DNA of 64,000 nucleotides from Actinomadura sp. NBRC 104412 (GTDB lineage: Bacteria > Actinomycetota > Actinomycetes > Streptosporangiales > Streptosporangiaceae): assembly GCF_030269515.1 (NCBI RefSeq), contig NZ_BSTM01000001.1:310001-374000 (forward strand). Direction: 5' to 3'. Shown here piece after piece: positions 42,853-51,393 of this stretch. The notes beneath the pieces were generated by a model that saw only the letters and a program-made list of their open reading frames with translations, did not search any database and was not told the DNA's origin. A program made the position numbers and the translations under genes. Numbering within the stretch: position 1 is the first letter of the stretch; each line of letters starts with the position of its first letter.

Positions 42853-45504
42853 ATGAGAACGATGAGCAGAAGCCGGATGCGCGGCGCCTCGCTGGTGACC
42901 GCGCTGGCCCTGGCCGCGACCGGGGGGACCGCCGTCGCGCTGCCCGCGCCCGTGCTGGCCCAGGCGAAGCCGTCCGAGCACTCCGCCAAGCCGTCGCTGC
43001 GCGTCACCAAGGTCTCCGCGCGTGACGACAAGTCGATCGACATCACGTTCAACAAGGCGCTGGGCGACGACATCCGCCAGTTCACGGCCGCCAACACCGC
43101 GTACGCGGGCCAGTACATCACGCTGGACGGCCGGCCGCTGTCGCAGATCGCGGGCACCACGGTGCGCCCGGTCGACACCCCCGACCGGCGCACGCTGCGG
43201 GTCGTCCTGGGCGGCGACACCCGCCTGGAGGACCGCACCTACAAGATCCGGTTCGACGGCGGGCAGGACACGCTCGCCGACCTGTTCTTCCGCGCCGCCG
43301 ACGGTGGTGTGCTGCCGGGGACGTCCACGGCGGAGATCCCCTTCCGCGGGACGGCCAGGGACGCCGCGCCCGTCGCGGTCTCGTCCGCCGCGATACGGGA
43401 CGCCCGCACCGTCGAGGTCACCTTCGGCACCAGCATCTGGTCGGGCATGCCGCGCGGCGCCTACAGCCAGACCGACATCGCGCTGAAGGACGGCGACACG
43501 ACCGTCCACCCGGTGTACGTGGAGCACGTGCCGGGCACCGACCAGCGCACCTACCGGCTGTTCTTCGGCGCCGACCTGGACCGGGACGCGGCGTACCGGC
43601 TGAGCCTGGCGCCCGCGCTGCGGCTGACCGGCAGCGCCGGCACGGCCGCCGAGGCGGTGGAGTCGGACGTCCGGGCGGGCGGGGGCGCGTACGCGCCCCC
43701 GCGGATCGCCGGGGCCACGGCCGGCGAGCAGGGCGACGAGATCACGATCCGCTTCACGCGGCGGATCGCCAAGGTGCGCAGCGGCGGCGAGGACCTGGCC
43801 GTCAAGGAGACGGTCACGGGCATCAGCGGCGCCACGCTCACCGACGACGAGGTGCGCGGCTTCCTGCGGTTCCCCGGCCTGACCACCGACCGGGGCGTTC
43901 CCTTCGCGCAGGCCCTGCGTTCGGACGCGGCGTACTTCCCCGACGCCACCACGCTCGTGGTGCGGCTGGACAGCGGCCACCGGCTCAAGCCGGGCGGCCA
44001 CGGCTCCGTCGCGGTGACCAAGGGCGCGCTCATCGACGTCACGGGCGCGGCGAGCACGTCCACCGGCGACACCCGCGTCGCCATCCCGGGCCGGTTCAAG
44101 AAGCCCGGGGACGACTTCGACCCGAAGGCGCCCGACTACCTGAAGGTCGACACCCACGCCACCACCGTCTTCCAGCGGTACGACTACACGGTGAGCGAGG
44201 ACGGCGTCTCGGTCCGGCGCGAGGGCGTCTTCGACAAGGTGGTCGGCCAGACCATCAAGACCGTCGTGGTGGAGAACAAGTACGTCAAGGCGACGTTCGC
44301 GCCCGGGTACGGCGCCCGGCTGCTCTCCATGATCTACAAGCCGACCGGGCACGACCTGTTCTACCTCAACCCGGTCGGCACCCCGTACGGCCACTCCAGC
44401 ACGCCCCCCGGCACCCCGGGCAACTCGCCGTTCTACCAGAACTGGCTGATGGTGTGGGGCGGGGTGTTCCCGACGCTCACCGAGGCGGAGCACGGCAAGT
44501 ACTGGAACGTGCCGTGGGACTTCAGCATCGACCGCCGCAAGAACAGGTTCGCCATCACCATGACGAACACCGACACGGTCGACTACCCGTACAAGCCGCC
44601 CCGGTACGTCTACGGCGCCACGGGCATCAAGACCTCGGTGACCTACGCGCTGGACGCCAGGCGGCCCACCGTCGACATGACGGTCAGCCTGCACAACCCG
44701 GGCGACCAGGACCGCAAGTTCGAGTACTGGACGTGCACCACGCTGGCGCCCGGCGAGGACACCTACGACGGCTCGCCCACCATGTCGATCGTGTCGCCGG
44801 TCAAGAAGATCTACCGGGACCCCGGCTACCGGTGGATGGAGGGCAAGGAGGAGCCGGCCGGGCAGCCCGGTGACGGCATGCTCAAGTTCGACAGGCTCAA
44901 GAAGATGTCCGAGTGGGACCGCAGCGGCATCGCCTACGGCCAGGACCTGGCCACGATGCCACAGGGCGACTGGTGGGGCGTGGTCAACCACGAGAACAGC
45001 GAGGGCGTCGTCCGCGTCGGCGACAACAAGAAGACGCCCGGCCTGAAGCTGTGGGAGTGGGGCCAGAACTCCTCGTTCGACACCAACCCGTACAGCAAGG
45101 GCAACTCCGCCCGCCCCTACATCGAGCTGTGGGCGGGAGCGTCCGACAAGTTCTTCAGCCCCGCCACGCTGAAGGCCGGGCAGACGCTCTCGTGGACCGA
45201 GACCTACCTGCCGACGATGGATTTGGGCGACATCACCAACGCCACCGCCCACGGCGCGGCAGACGTCAGGGTCGACGCGTCCGGGAACGTGCGCGGGCGG
45301 GTGTTCCCGACCGACATCGGGCAGCGCCTGCGCGCCACCCTGGTGGACGTCTCCACGGGCCGGACGATCGACACCGAGAGGTTCACCGCCGGCGCCCACA
45401 CCGCGGTGAAGCTGGACGGCACAGTCGCCCCCGGCGGCCAGGCCAAGCTGATCCTCACCGACGACGATGGGAGGACGCTGCTGACGGCCCAATCCGGCCT
45501 GTGA
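42853..45504 (+). CDS. secreted DUF5107-like protein with N-terminal Ig-like domains
   Basis: An 883-residue exported protein. After the signal peptide (ending near VLAQA) come about three beta-sandwich repeats of the SbsA/bacterial Ig type (VTKVSARDDKSIDITFNKAL; VSSAAIRDARTVEVTFG; IAGATAGEQGDEITIRFTRR). From about residue 470 a galactose-mutarotase-like domain follows: YVKATFAPGYGARLLSMIY, HDLFYLNPVG and KFEYWTCTTLAPGE, as in DUF5107 proteins, which bind sugars and often accompany glycosidases. It lies 18 bp after the preceding secreted-protein gene. It is probably a cell-surface carbohydrate-binding partner; an enzymatic role is unproven. Confidence 0.65.
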   Translation: MRTMSRSRMRGASLVTALALAATGGTAVALPAPVLAQAKPSEHSAKPSLRVTKVSARDDKSIDITFNKALGDDIRQFTAANTAYAGQYITLDGRPLSQIAGTTVRPVDTPDRRTLRVVLGGDTRLEDRTYKIRFDGGQDTLADLFFRAADGGVLPGTSTAEIPFRGTARDAAPVAVSSAAIRDARTVEVTFGTSIWSGMPRGAYSQTDIALKDGDTTVHPVYVEHVPGTDQRTYRLFFGADLDRDAAYRLSLAPALRLTGSAGTAAEAVESDVRAGGGAYAPPRIAGATAGEQGDEITIRFTRRIAKVRSGGEDLAVKETVTGISGATLTDDEVRGFLRFPGLTTDRGVPFAQALRSDAAYFPDATTLVVRLDSGHRLKPGGHGSVAVTKGALIDVTGAASTSTGDTRVAIPGRFKKPGDDFDPKAPDYLKVDTHATTVFQRYDYTVSEDGVSVRREGVFDKVVGQTIKTVVVENKYVKATFAPGYGARLLSMIYKPTGHDLFYLNPVGTPYGHSSTPPGTPGNSPFYQNWLMVWGGVFPTLTEAEHGKYWNVPWDFSIDRRKNRFAITMTNTDTVDYPYKPPRYVYGATGIKTSVTYALDARRPTVDMTVSLHNPGDQDRKFEYWTCTTLAPGEDTYDGSPTMSIVSPVKKIYRDPGYRWMEGKEEPAGQPGDGMLKFDRLKKMSEWDRSGIAYGQDLATMPQGDWWGVVNHENSEGVVRVGDNKKTPGLKLWEWGQNSSFDTNPYSKGNSARPYIELWAGASDKFFSPATLKAGQTLSWTETYLPTMDLGDITNATAHGAADVRVDASGNVRGRVFPTDIGQRLRATLVDVSTGRTIDTERFTAGAHTAVKLDGTVAPGGQAKLILTDDDGRTLLTAQSGL

Positions 45505-45515
45505 TGTGAGATCCG

Positions 45516-45556
45516 GTGGAGGGCGGCCCGGGGCGACCGGAGGGGCCGCCCTCCAC
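45516..45556. terminator. strong bidirectional hairpin between convergent genes
   Basis: Perfect 14-bp arms GTGGAGGGCGGCCC (45516-45529) and complement (45543-45556) with a 13-nt loop, exactly in the 57-bp gap between the DUF5107-like gene and phoD, which converge. No T-run on either side, as is common for actinomycete terminators. Confidence 0.8.
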
Positions 45557-45561
45557 GCATG

Positions 45562-47172
45562 TCAGCCCTCCTGGACGCCGGGGCGCCGGTCCTCGACCAC
45601 GTAGGTCGCGCGGGTCGAGACCGGGGCTCCGGGCCTGGTGACGTACGGCAGCACGCGGAAGTCGCTCCTCCAGCGTTCCCGGTCGAGGTTCACCCGGATG
45701 TAGCCACGCTGGGCGTTGAAGAACTTCAGGTGCGGGTTGGCGGACAGGAACAGACGACCGAGGTCGTCGATGTCGGCTCCGTCGCCGCCGCTGGTGACGG
45801 ACGTGCCGACGAACTCGGCCCCGACGGTGGGCGAGTCCGGGTCGTCGAAGTCCTCCTTCAGGTCGGCGGCGTAGTTCTGGTGGCGGTCGCCGCTGATGAC
45901 GACGAGGTTGCGGGCACCGCCCTTGTGGGCGGCGGCCAGCACCTTGTTCCGGTCGGCCGCGTAGCCGTCCCAGGGGTCGAGCCACACGTCGGTGCGCTCG
46001 CTCGGGTCCCAGTCGGTCTGGGCCATCGGGACCTGGTTGCCGAGGATCTGCCAGCGGGCCCGCGACCTGGCCAGGCCCTTCAGCAGCCAGCGGCGCTGCT
46101 GCTCGCCCAGGATGGTGCGGGCCGCGTCGAACCGCTCGTCGCAGGAGTTGCTGCGGCCCGTCCCGTTGCCGTACGAGCACGCCTGGATGTCGCGGTGACC
46201 GCGCGTGTCGATCATGGTGAACTCGGCGAGCCGTCCGTAGGCGATCCGCCGGTGCAGCCGGATGTTCGGCCCGGCCGGCAACTGGGCGCGGCGCAGCGGC
46301 AGGTTTTCGTAGAACGCCTGGAAGGCGGCGGCCTTGCGGGCGGCGAACTCGGCCGGGTCGGGGTTGGGGTTCCGCCCGGCGATGACCGTGTCGGCCGCCC
46401 AGTCGTTCACCACCTCGTGGTCGTCCAGGGTGTGGATGAACGGGACCTGGGCGTGCGCCCTCTGGAGCGGCTGCTCGCTCTTGTAAAGGGAGTACTGGAG
46501 CCGGTAGCGGTCCAGCCCGAAGGTCTCGGTGCCGAACTGCGGCGGCACGGTCACCCCGCGCCGGTTGTTGTTGGTGATCTCGTACTCGTAGATGTAGTCG
46601 CCCAGGTGCACGATGAGGTCGAAGTCCTCGTCGACCATGTGGTCGAAGGCGGTGAAGTACCCGTCCTGCCATGCCTGGCAGGACGCGATGCCGAAGTTCA
46701 GCTCGCGCGGCAGCGACCCGGCGGCGGGCAGGGTGCGGGTGCGCCCGACCGGTGAGATCTCCCCCGCGGCGCGGAAGCGGTAGAAGTACTCGCGGCCGGG
46801 GGCGAGCCCGGAGATCTCGGGGTGGACGGAGTGCCCCAGGTCGGGGGTGGCGACGGCCGCGCCGCGCCGGACGACCTTCCTGAAGCGCTCGTCGCGCGCC
46901 ACCTCGTACTCCACCTTGATCCGGCGGTCGGGCATCCCGGCCTTGCCGTCGGGGGCCAGCGGGTCGGGCGCGAGCCGCGTCCAGAGGACGAAGCCGTTGG
47001 GGGACGGGTCCCCGGAGGCGATGCCCAGCGAGAACAGGCCCGACTTACGCAGCGTGTAGGCGTGCGCGGCGGTTCCGCCGAGCGCGCCGGTGCCGAGCAG
47101 GACGGCGGCCGCGCCGGCCCCGCCCCAGCCCAGGAACCGGCGCCGCGACATCGGCTCAACGTGTAAGGACAT
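45562..47172 (-). CDS. phoD: PhoD-type alkaline phosphatase, Tat-exported
   Basis: A 536-residue phosphodiesterase/phosphomonoesterase of the PhoD family, which uses Fe/Ca and releases phosphate outside the cell. The twin-arginine signal MSRRRFLGWGGAGAAAVLL begins at residue 8. A fibronectin-like N-terminal domain (FVLWTRLAPDP) precedes the metallophosphatase core: FGIASCQAWQDGYF, LIVHLGDYIYEY, HTLDDHEVVNDW, ILGNQVPMAQ and LVVISGDRHQNYAADL. ATG 47172 has GGAGGT just upstream; longer frames would place the RR motif too far in. No Pho box was identified by eye. Confidence 0.94.
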   Translation of the reverse strand: MSLHVEPMSRRRFLGWGGAGAAAVLLGTGALGGTAAHAYTLRKSGLFSLGIASGDPSPNGFVLWTRLAPDPLAPDGKAGMPDRRIKVEYEVARDERFRKVVRRGAAVATPDLGHSVHPEISGLAPGREYFYRFRAAGEISPVGRTRTLPAAGSLPRELNFGIASCQAWQDGYFTAFDHMVDEDFDLIVHLGDYIYEYEITNNNRRGVTVPPQFGTETFGLDRYRLQYSLYKSEQPLQRAHAQVPFIHTLDDHEVVNDWAADTVIAGRNPNPDPAEFAARKAAAFQAFYENLPLRRAQLPAGPNIRLHRRIAYGRLAEFTMIDTRGHRDIQACSYGNGTGRSNSCDERFDAARTILGEQQRRWLLKGLARSRARWQILGNQVPMAQTDWDPSERTDVWLDPWDGYAADRNKVLAAAHKGGARNLVVISGDRHQNYAADLKEDFDDPDSPTVGAEFVGTSVTSGGDGADIDDLGRLFLSANPHLKFFNAQRGYIRVNLDRERWRSDFRVLPYVTRPGAPVSTRATYVVEDRRPGVQEG

Positions 47173-47231
47173 GCGGACCTCCGTACATCTCAGGGTGGCC
47201 GCGGAGATCATAGCGTTGGCAATGCGAAAAT

Positions 47232-48692
47232 TCACGGCTTGTCTTGGGAACATCGCACTGGTACATGTGAACTTTGGCCGAACTGCTCAGAAACGCCGGA
47301 TCCGCTCCGGATCGACCGCAGCGCGCAACCCGCGCCCAGCGCCAGGAGGACGGCCATCGCGGCGGTCATCCTCCACAGCCCTGTGGACGAGGACGGCGCG
47401 GCGAAGTACACGCTGCCGAGCCCCGCGACGCTGATCACCCCGGCCAGCATCGGGCCCGTGGAGTTGAGCGCGGACAGGGCGGAGGCCAGGCGGGCGTCCA
47501 CAAAGGACGAGACGCGGGCGATCAGCGGGCTGTACCCGGCGGCGTGTCCCGCCCCCGCCAGCAGGAGCAACGGGACGGAGCCGACACCGGGCCAGCCGCC
47601 CGACGCCCGCCACACCAGCAAAGACGCGCCGGCCGCGAACGCGACCGGGCCCGCGACGGGCAGCGCGTTCCCGACCGCTTCCGGAAAGCGGTTCCAGGTG
47701 AGGCTGAGCGACCCGAACCCCACGGCGTACGGGACGAACGCCAGGCCCGCCTCCAGCGGAGTGAAACCCAGGCCCGACTGGAGGTGCACCGTCAGGCACA
47801 GCAGGAAACCGGTGTAGCAGCCCATGATGATCCAGCAGGCGGCGAGCCCCGGTTTCACCCCGCGAGGCCGCAGCACCGCCAGGTCGAGCAGCGGATGGCG
47901 GTCTTGGTCGCCCCGCCGTTTCTCGTACCGGACGAACAGCGCGAGCAGCACCGCTCCGCAACCGAGCGAGACGCGCGCCCAGAGAGGCCATCCCGCGTCC
48001 GGGCCGAAGATCAGCGGGGTGGCGGTCGCGGCCATCGCCACCGTCAGCAGCCCCACGCCCGGCAGGTCGAGGCGCGGCCTGGCGTGCCCGCCGTCCGGGT
48101 CCTTCAGGACGCGGGATCCCGCGACGAGCAGCACCACACCGACCGGGAGGTTGATCAGGAAGGCAGGACGCCAGCCCAGGCCGAGGAGATCGGCGCCGAC
48201 CACCAGGCCGCCCGCGAGTTGGCCCAGCGCGACGCCGAGCGCGAGGACCATGCTGTAGAGGCCGATCGCGCGGCGCCGCGCGGCCCCGTCCCAGGACGCC
48301 TGGATCAGTGCGAAGACCTGCGGGACCAGCATCGCCGCCCCGGTGGCCTGCGCGACGCGCGCCAGCACGAGGACGGGCGCGTTCGGCGCCAGCCCGCACA
48401 GCAAGGAGGCCGCGGTGAAGCCCGCGAGGCCGTACAGGAACGCGCGGCGGTGCCCGATCACGTCGCCGATCCGGGCGCAGGTGACCAGCAGCACCCCGGT
48501 CGTGAGCAGATAGCCCGACACGATGAGCTGGATCGCCGTGCCGCCCGCGTCGAGTTGCTCGCGGATCGCGGGCGCGGCCACCGACACGATCGAGCCGTCC
48601 ATGGACGCCATCGCCTGCCCGGTGAGCAGCACGGCCAGCATCCGGGCCGAGCCCAGGGCGGAGGTTCGGGTGGTGGGCATGGGCCGCAGCAT
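47232..48692 (-). CDS. MFS transporter, DHA2-type drug exporter
   Basis: A 486-residue membrane protein with about 14 hydrophobic helices. Antiporter motif C region MASMDGSIVSVAAPAI, motif A-like GDVIGHRRAFLYGLAGF, and FLINLPVGVVLLVAG are those of the QacA/EmrB (DHA2) exporters using the proton gradient. The start at 48692 could be four codons later (ATG 48680). It is divergent from an AraC regulator 75 bp away, which may control it. Transported compound unknown. Confidence 0.92.
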   Translation of the reverse strand: MLRPMPTTRTSALGSARMLAVLLTGQAMASMDGSIVSVAAPAIREQLDAGGTAIQLIVSGYLLTTGVLLVTCARIGDVIGHRRAFLYGLAGFTAASLLCGLAPNAPVLVLARVAQATGAAMLVPQVFALIQASWDGAARRRAIGLYSMVLALGVALGQLAGGLVVGADLLGLGWRPAFLINLPVGVVLLVAGSRVLKDPDGGHARPRLDLPGVGLLTVAMAATATPLIFGPDAGWPLWARVSLGCGAVLLALFVRYEKRRGDQDRHPLLDLAVLRPRGVKPGLAACWIIMGCYTGFLLCLTVHLQSGLGFTPLEAGLAFVPYAVGFGSLSLTWNRFPEAVGNALPVAGPVAFAAGASLLVWRASGGWPGVGSVPLLLLAGAGHAAGYSPLIARVSSFVDARLASALSALNSTGPMLAGVISVAGLGSVYFAAPSSSTGLWRMTAAMAVLLALGAGCALRSIRSGSGVSEQFGQSSHVPVRCSQDKP

Positions 48693-48754
48693 GCGGGCCG
48701 CGGCGCCGCCCGGTCTTGAAGAAATATGCGGATAGCCGTGGACAAGGGCATAGA

Positions 48755-48760
48755 TAAGGT
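48755..48760 (+). promoter_or_regulatory. -10 element for leaderless AraC transcript
   Basis: TAAGGT ends 7 nt before the GTG at 48768; no ribosome binding site is present and no good -35 is visible. Confidence 0.5.
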
Positions 48761-48767
48761 ACGACTC

Positions 48768-49598
48768 GTGCGTTCAAGCCATGCCCTGATCACGACCCCG
48801 GAGGTGGCCGTCCACGAGGTCGTGTGCCGAGACGACCACACCGGCTGGTCCGAACCCGAACCCGCGGGCGGCGCCCAGATCGTCTTGGTGCGGCGGGGCC
48901 GGTTCAGGATGGACGCCGAGGGACGCACGCTCGCCGCCGACCCGACCACCGGCTACCTGCAAGGACCGGGCGCGATCCAGCGGTTCGCGCACCCCGCGGG
49001 CGGCGACGTGTGCACGTCGATCTCGCTGAAGGGGCACGCCCTCACCGCCGAGCCGTGGCTGGACGACGCGGTGCGGTCGCCCACGTCCCACGAGATCCGC
49101 GTGGACGCCCGCCTGGAGCTGGCGCACCGGCTCCTCCTCCGCGCCGATGCCGGTGGCGTGGACGAGGCGGTCCTCACCCTGCTCGACCTGGCCCTTCGCG
49201 GCCAGCGGCGCCGTACCCCGTCCCCCGGTCCAGGACGGGCGGAGCTGGCCCGGCTGGCGCGGGAGGCGATCGTGGCCGGCGAGCCCGGCAGCGACCGGCT
49301 GGTCCCGCTGGCCCGGTCGCTGGGGACCTCGCCGTCCCATCTGAGCCGGACGTTCCGCCACCACATCGGGATGAGCGTGACCCGGTATCGCAACCGGATT
49401 CGGATCAGCCGCGCCCTGCAACGCATCGAGGCGGGCGAGACCGACCTCGCCCGCCTCGCGTACGAGCTCGGCTTCAGCGACCAGGCCCATTTCACCCGGG
49501 TGCTGCGCGCCGAGCTCGGCCGGACTCCGGATCAGGTGCGTTCGCTGCTGGTGGGGGACGGGAAGGCGCGGCAGGCGTTGCGGCGGCCGAGGAGGTAG
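48768..49598 (+). CDS. AraC family transcriptional regulator
   Basis: A 276-residue regulator with an N-terminal cupin-like sensing region (EVVCRDDHTGWSEPEP, VLVRRGRFRMDAEGR) and a C-terminal AraC domain of two HTHs: LVPLARSLGTSPSHLSRTFRHHIGMSVTRYRNRIRI and LARLAYELGFSDQAHFTRVLRAELGRTPDQVR read in pieces. GTG 48768 is preferred to an upstream start at 48726 because of the TAAGGT-N7 spacing. Divergent from an MFS exporter it may regulate. Its last 67 bp overlap the CoxG gene tail-to-tail. Confidence 0.9.
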   Translation: MRSSHALITTPEVAVHEVVCRDDHTGWSEPEPAGGAQIVLVRRGRFRMDAEGRTLAADPTTGYLQGPGAIQRFAHPAGGDVCTSISLKGHALTAEPWLDDAVRSPTSHEIRVDARLELAHRLLLRADAGGVDEAVLTLLDLALRGQRRRTPSPGPGRAELARLAREAIVAGEPGSDRLVPLARSLGTSPSHLSRTFRHHIGMSVTRYRNRIRISRALQRIEAGETDLARLAYELGFSDQAHFTRVLRAELGRTPDQVRSLLVGDGKARQALRRPRR

Positions 49599-50161
49599 CC
49601 GATGACGCCGGCGGCCACGGCGACCGCGGCCGGGACGGCGGCGCGGCGCAGCAGCGGCAGGACGACCGTCGTGCCGACGTCCAGGGTCTGCTCGGTCTGC
49701 TCGGCGGGCGCGACGGCGCCGTCCCTGATCAGGGCTTCGAGGCGGGCGGTGAACTGGTCGATCAGCATGGTGCTGACCTCGGACAGGAGGCTGCGGCCGA
49801 ACTGGGCGGCGCGGCCGCTGATCGCCAGTTCGGTGCTGACCTCCACGCGGGTGCCGCCGTCCTCGGGACGCAGGTGGGCGGTGACGGTCGCGGCGGCGGT
49901 GCCGCTGCCGCGCTCCTCGCGTCCGCGCGCCTCGATGACGCCCCGGTGGTCGATGTCGTCGTGTTCGACGAAGCGGGCGGTGCCGCGGTACTTGGCGGTG
50001 ATGGGGCCGATCTTGGTGGACAGGCCGCCGCGGTACTCGCCGTCCACGACCTCGTCGAGGTGCGCGCCCGGCAGGCACGGGGCGATCCTGGGCAGGTCGG
50101 TCAGCAGGGTCCACGCCTCCTCGACGGGGAGGGGGACATGGAAGGCGTTCTCAAGTCGCAT
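49532..50161 (-). CDS. CoxG-like SRPBCC protein with C-terminal membrane helix
   Basis: A 209-residue protein of the CoxG subfamily of the START/SRPBCC fold: FHVPLPVEEAWTLLTDLPRIAPCLPGA, KIGPITAKYRG, LAISGRAAQFGRSLLSEV. A final hydrophobic helix (AAVPAAVAVAAGVIGYLLG, about 172-190) would tether it to the membrane. CoxG recruits the molybdenum enzyme to the membrane in CO oxidisers and helps deliver electrons to quinone, a role that fits its place as last gene of the Mo-hydroxylase operon. Confidence 0.88.
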   Translation of the reverse strand: MRLENAFHVPLPVEEAWTLLTDLPRIAPCLPGAHLDEVVDGEYRGGLSTKIGPITAKYRGTARFVEHDDIDHRGVIEARGREERGSGTAAATVTAHLRPEDGGTRVEVSTELAISGRAAQFGRSLLSEVSTMLIDQFTARLEALIRDGAVAPAEQTEQTLDVGTTVVLPLLRRAAVPAAVAVAAGVIGYLLGRRNACRAFPSPTSSERT

Positions 50162-50173
50162 GCGGGTCGTCTC

Positions 50174-50497
50174 TCAGTGTGCGTCCGGCCAGTACGGCGC
50201 GGGGGTGAGGATGCGGCTGGTCATCTCGGCCACGATCGGGCCGTCCGCCTCGGACTCGGCCTTGACCCGCTTCCAGTCCGGGTCGGCCTGGAACGCGGCC
50301 CAGGCCGATTCCCGCGTCCGCTCGTCCGGGAAGCGCAGCAGGTAGACCAGGTGGCCGGGGTCGTCGGCGGCGTGCCAGAACCCGGTGACCTCCAGGCCGT
50401 GCCGGGCGAACAGGCCGAGGGTGTGGTCGGCGAAGCGGGCGTTCAGCGCGTCGGCCGAGCCGGGTGTGGCCTTGTACTCGCGCAGCTCGTAGATCAT
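50174..50497 (-). CDS. NIPSNAP family protein
   Basis: A 107-residue protein with the ferredoxin-like NIPSNAP fold: MIYELREYKATPGSADAL, then FWHAADDPGHLVYLLRFPDERTRESAW and DPDWKRVKAES. Small NIPSNAP proteins often occur in catabolic operons for aromatic or hydrophobic compounds, where their biochemical role is unknown. Its ATG overlaps the stop of the FAD subunit gene (ATGA), and CoxG follows 12 bp later. Confidence 0.9.
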   Translation of the reverse strand: MIYELREYKATPGSADALNARFADHTLGLFARHGLEVTGFWHAADDPGHLVYLLRFPDERTRESAWAAFQADPDWKRVKAESEADGPIVAEMTSRILTPAPYWPDAH

Positions 50498-51393
50498 GAC
50501 GCCTCCTGGGCGGCTTCGGTGTCGGGGACGGTGGCGCGCCGGTACGCCTCGGCGACCGCGCGGGCGAGCAGCGTACCGGCGACATCGCGGCGGTACGCGC
50601 CGGTGGCGTGCAGGTCGTCGCTCGGGTCGAGGGCGGCGCGCAGGGCGTCGGCGGCCTCGGCCAGGCGTTCTTCGGAGGGTGGCGCGCCGGTGAGTACGGC
50701 CTCGGCGGGGTCGGCGCGGTAGGGGGTGGGTGCCACCCCGGTGACCGCGATCCTCGCGTCGGTGATCGAGCCGTCGTCGGCGGCGGTGACCTGGGCGGCG
50801 ACGCCGACCAGGGCGAAGTCGCCGCGGCGGCGGCTCACCTCCTCGAAGGCCGCTCCGGTGCGGGGCGCGGCGCGGGCGAAACGGATCTCGACCAGGAGCT
50901 CGTCCGGTTCGAGGGCCGTCATCAGGTTGGCCACGAAGAAGTCGCGGGCGGCGATCTCGCGACGGCCGCGCGGTCCGGCCGCGACGAAGACGGCGTCCAG
51001 GGCGCGGGCGGCGGCCGGCAGCTCGGCGGCCGGGTCGGCGTGCGCGAGGCTGCCGCCGACCGTGCCCCGGTTGCGGATCGGCGGGTGGGCGATGTTGGGG
51101 AACGCCGCCGCCAGCAGCGGGGCGTCCGCGGCCAGCCCGGGTGAACGCTCTGCCCGCGCCTGCCGCACCATCGCGCCCACGACCAGCTCCGACGAGGTAC
51201 GCCGCAGCTCGCCCAGCGCGGCGATCCCGCCGAGGTCGATGACGTGCTCGGGGCGGGCCAGCCGGAAGTTCAGCAACGGGAGCAGGCTCTGCCCGCCCGC
51301 CAGCACCTTGGCCTCGGCGGAGTGCTCGGCGAGCAGCGCGATCGCCTCGCGGGTCGTGGACGGGCGGTGCAGCTCGAAGTCGACCGGCTTCAT
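50494..51393 (-). CDS. molybdenum hydroxylase FAD-binding (medium) subunit
   Basis: A 299-residue CoxM/xanthine-dehydrogenase-type flavoprotein. FAD-binding motifs are AKVLAGGQSLLPLLNFRLA (residues ~33-51) and IRNRGTVGGSLAHADPAAELPAA split across ~100-122; EVSRRRGDFALVGVAAQV is the usual C-terminal segment. It passes electrons from the Mo and Fe/S subunits to the acceptor. It is separated from the other two enzyme subunits by the amidohydrolase gene, an unusual order, but both junctions are ATGA overlaps. Confidence 0.93.
   Translation of the reverse strand: MKPVDFELHRPSTTREAIALLAEHSAEAKVLAGGQSLLPLLNFRLARPEHVIDLGGIAALGELRRTSSELVVGAMVRQARAERSPGLAADAPLLAAAFPNIAHPPIRNRGTVGGSLAHADPAAELPAAARALDAVFVAAGPRGRREIAARDFFVANLMTALEPDELLVEIRFARAAPRTGAAFEEVSRRRGDFALVGVAAQVTAADDGSITDARIAVTGVAPTPYRADPAEAVLTGAPPSEERLAEAADALRAALDPSDDLHATGAYRRDVAGTLLARAVAEAYRRATVPDTEAAQEAS

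Noticed and set aside
41383-45492. A 1,369-codon minus-strand open frame opposite the two secreted-protein genes
   Set aside because: Shadow of two genes with signal peptides and ribosome binding sites; composition is low-complexity Arg/Val/Gly and it starts inside no regulatory context.
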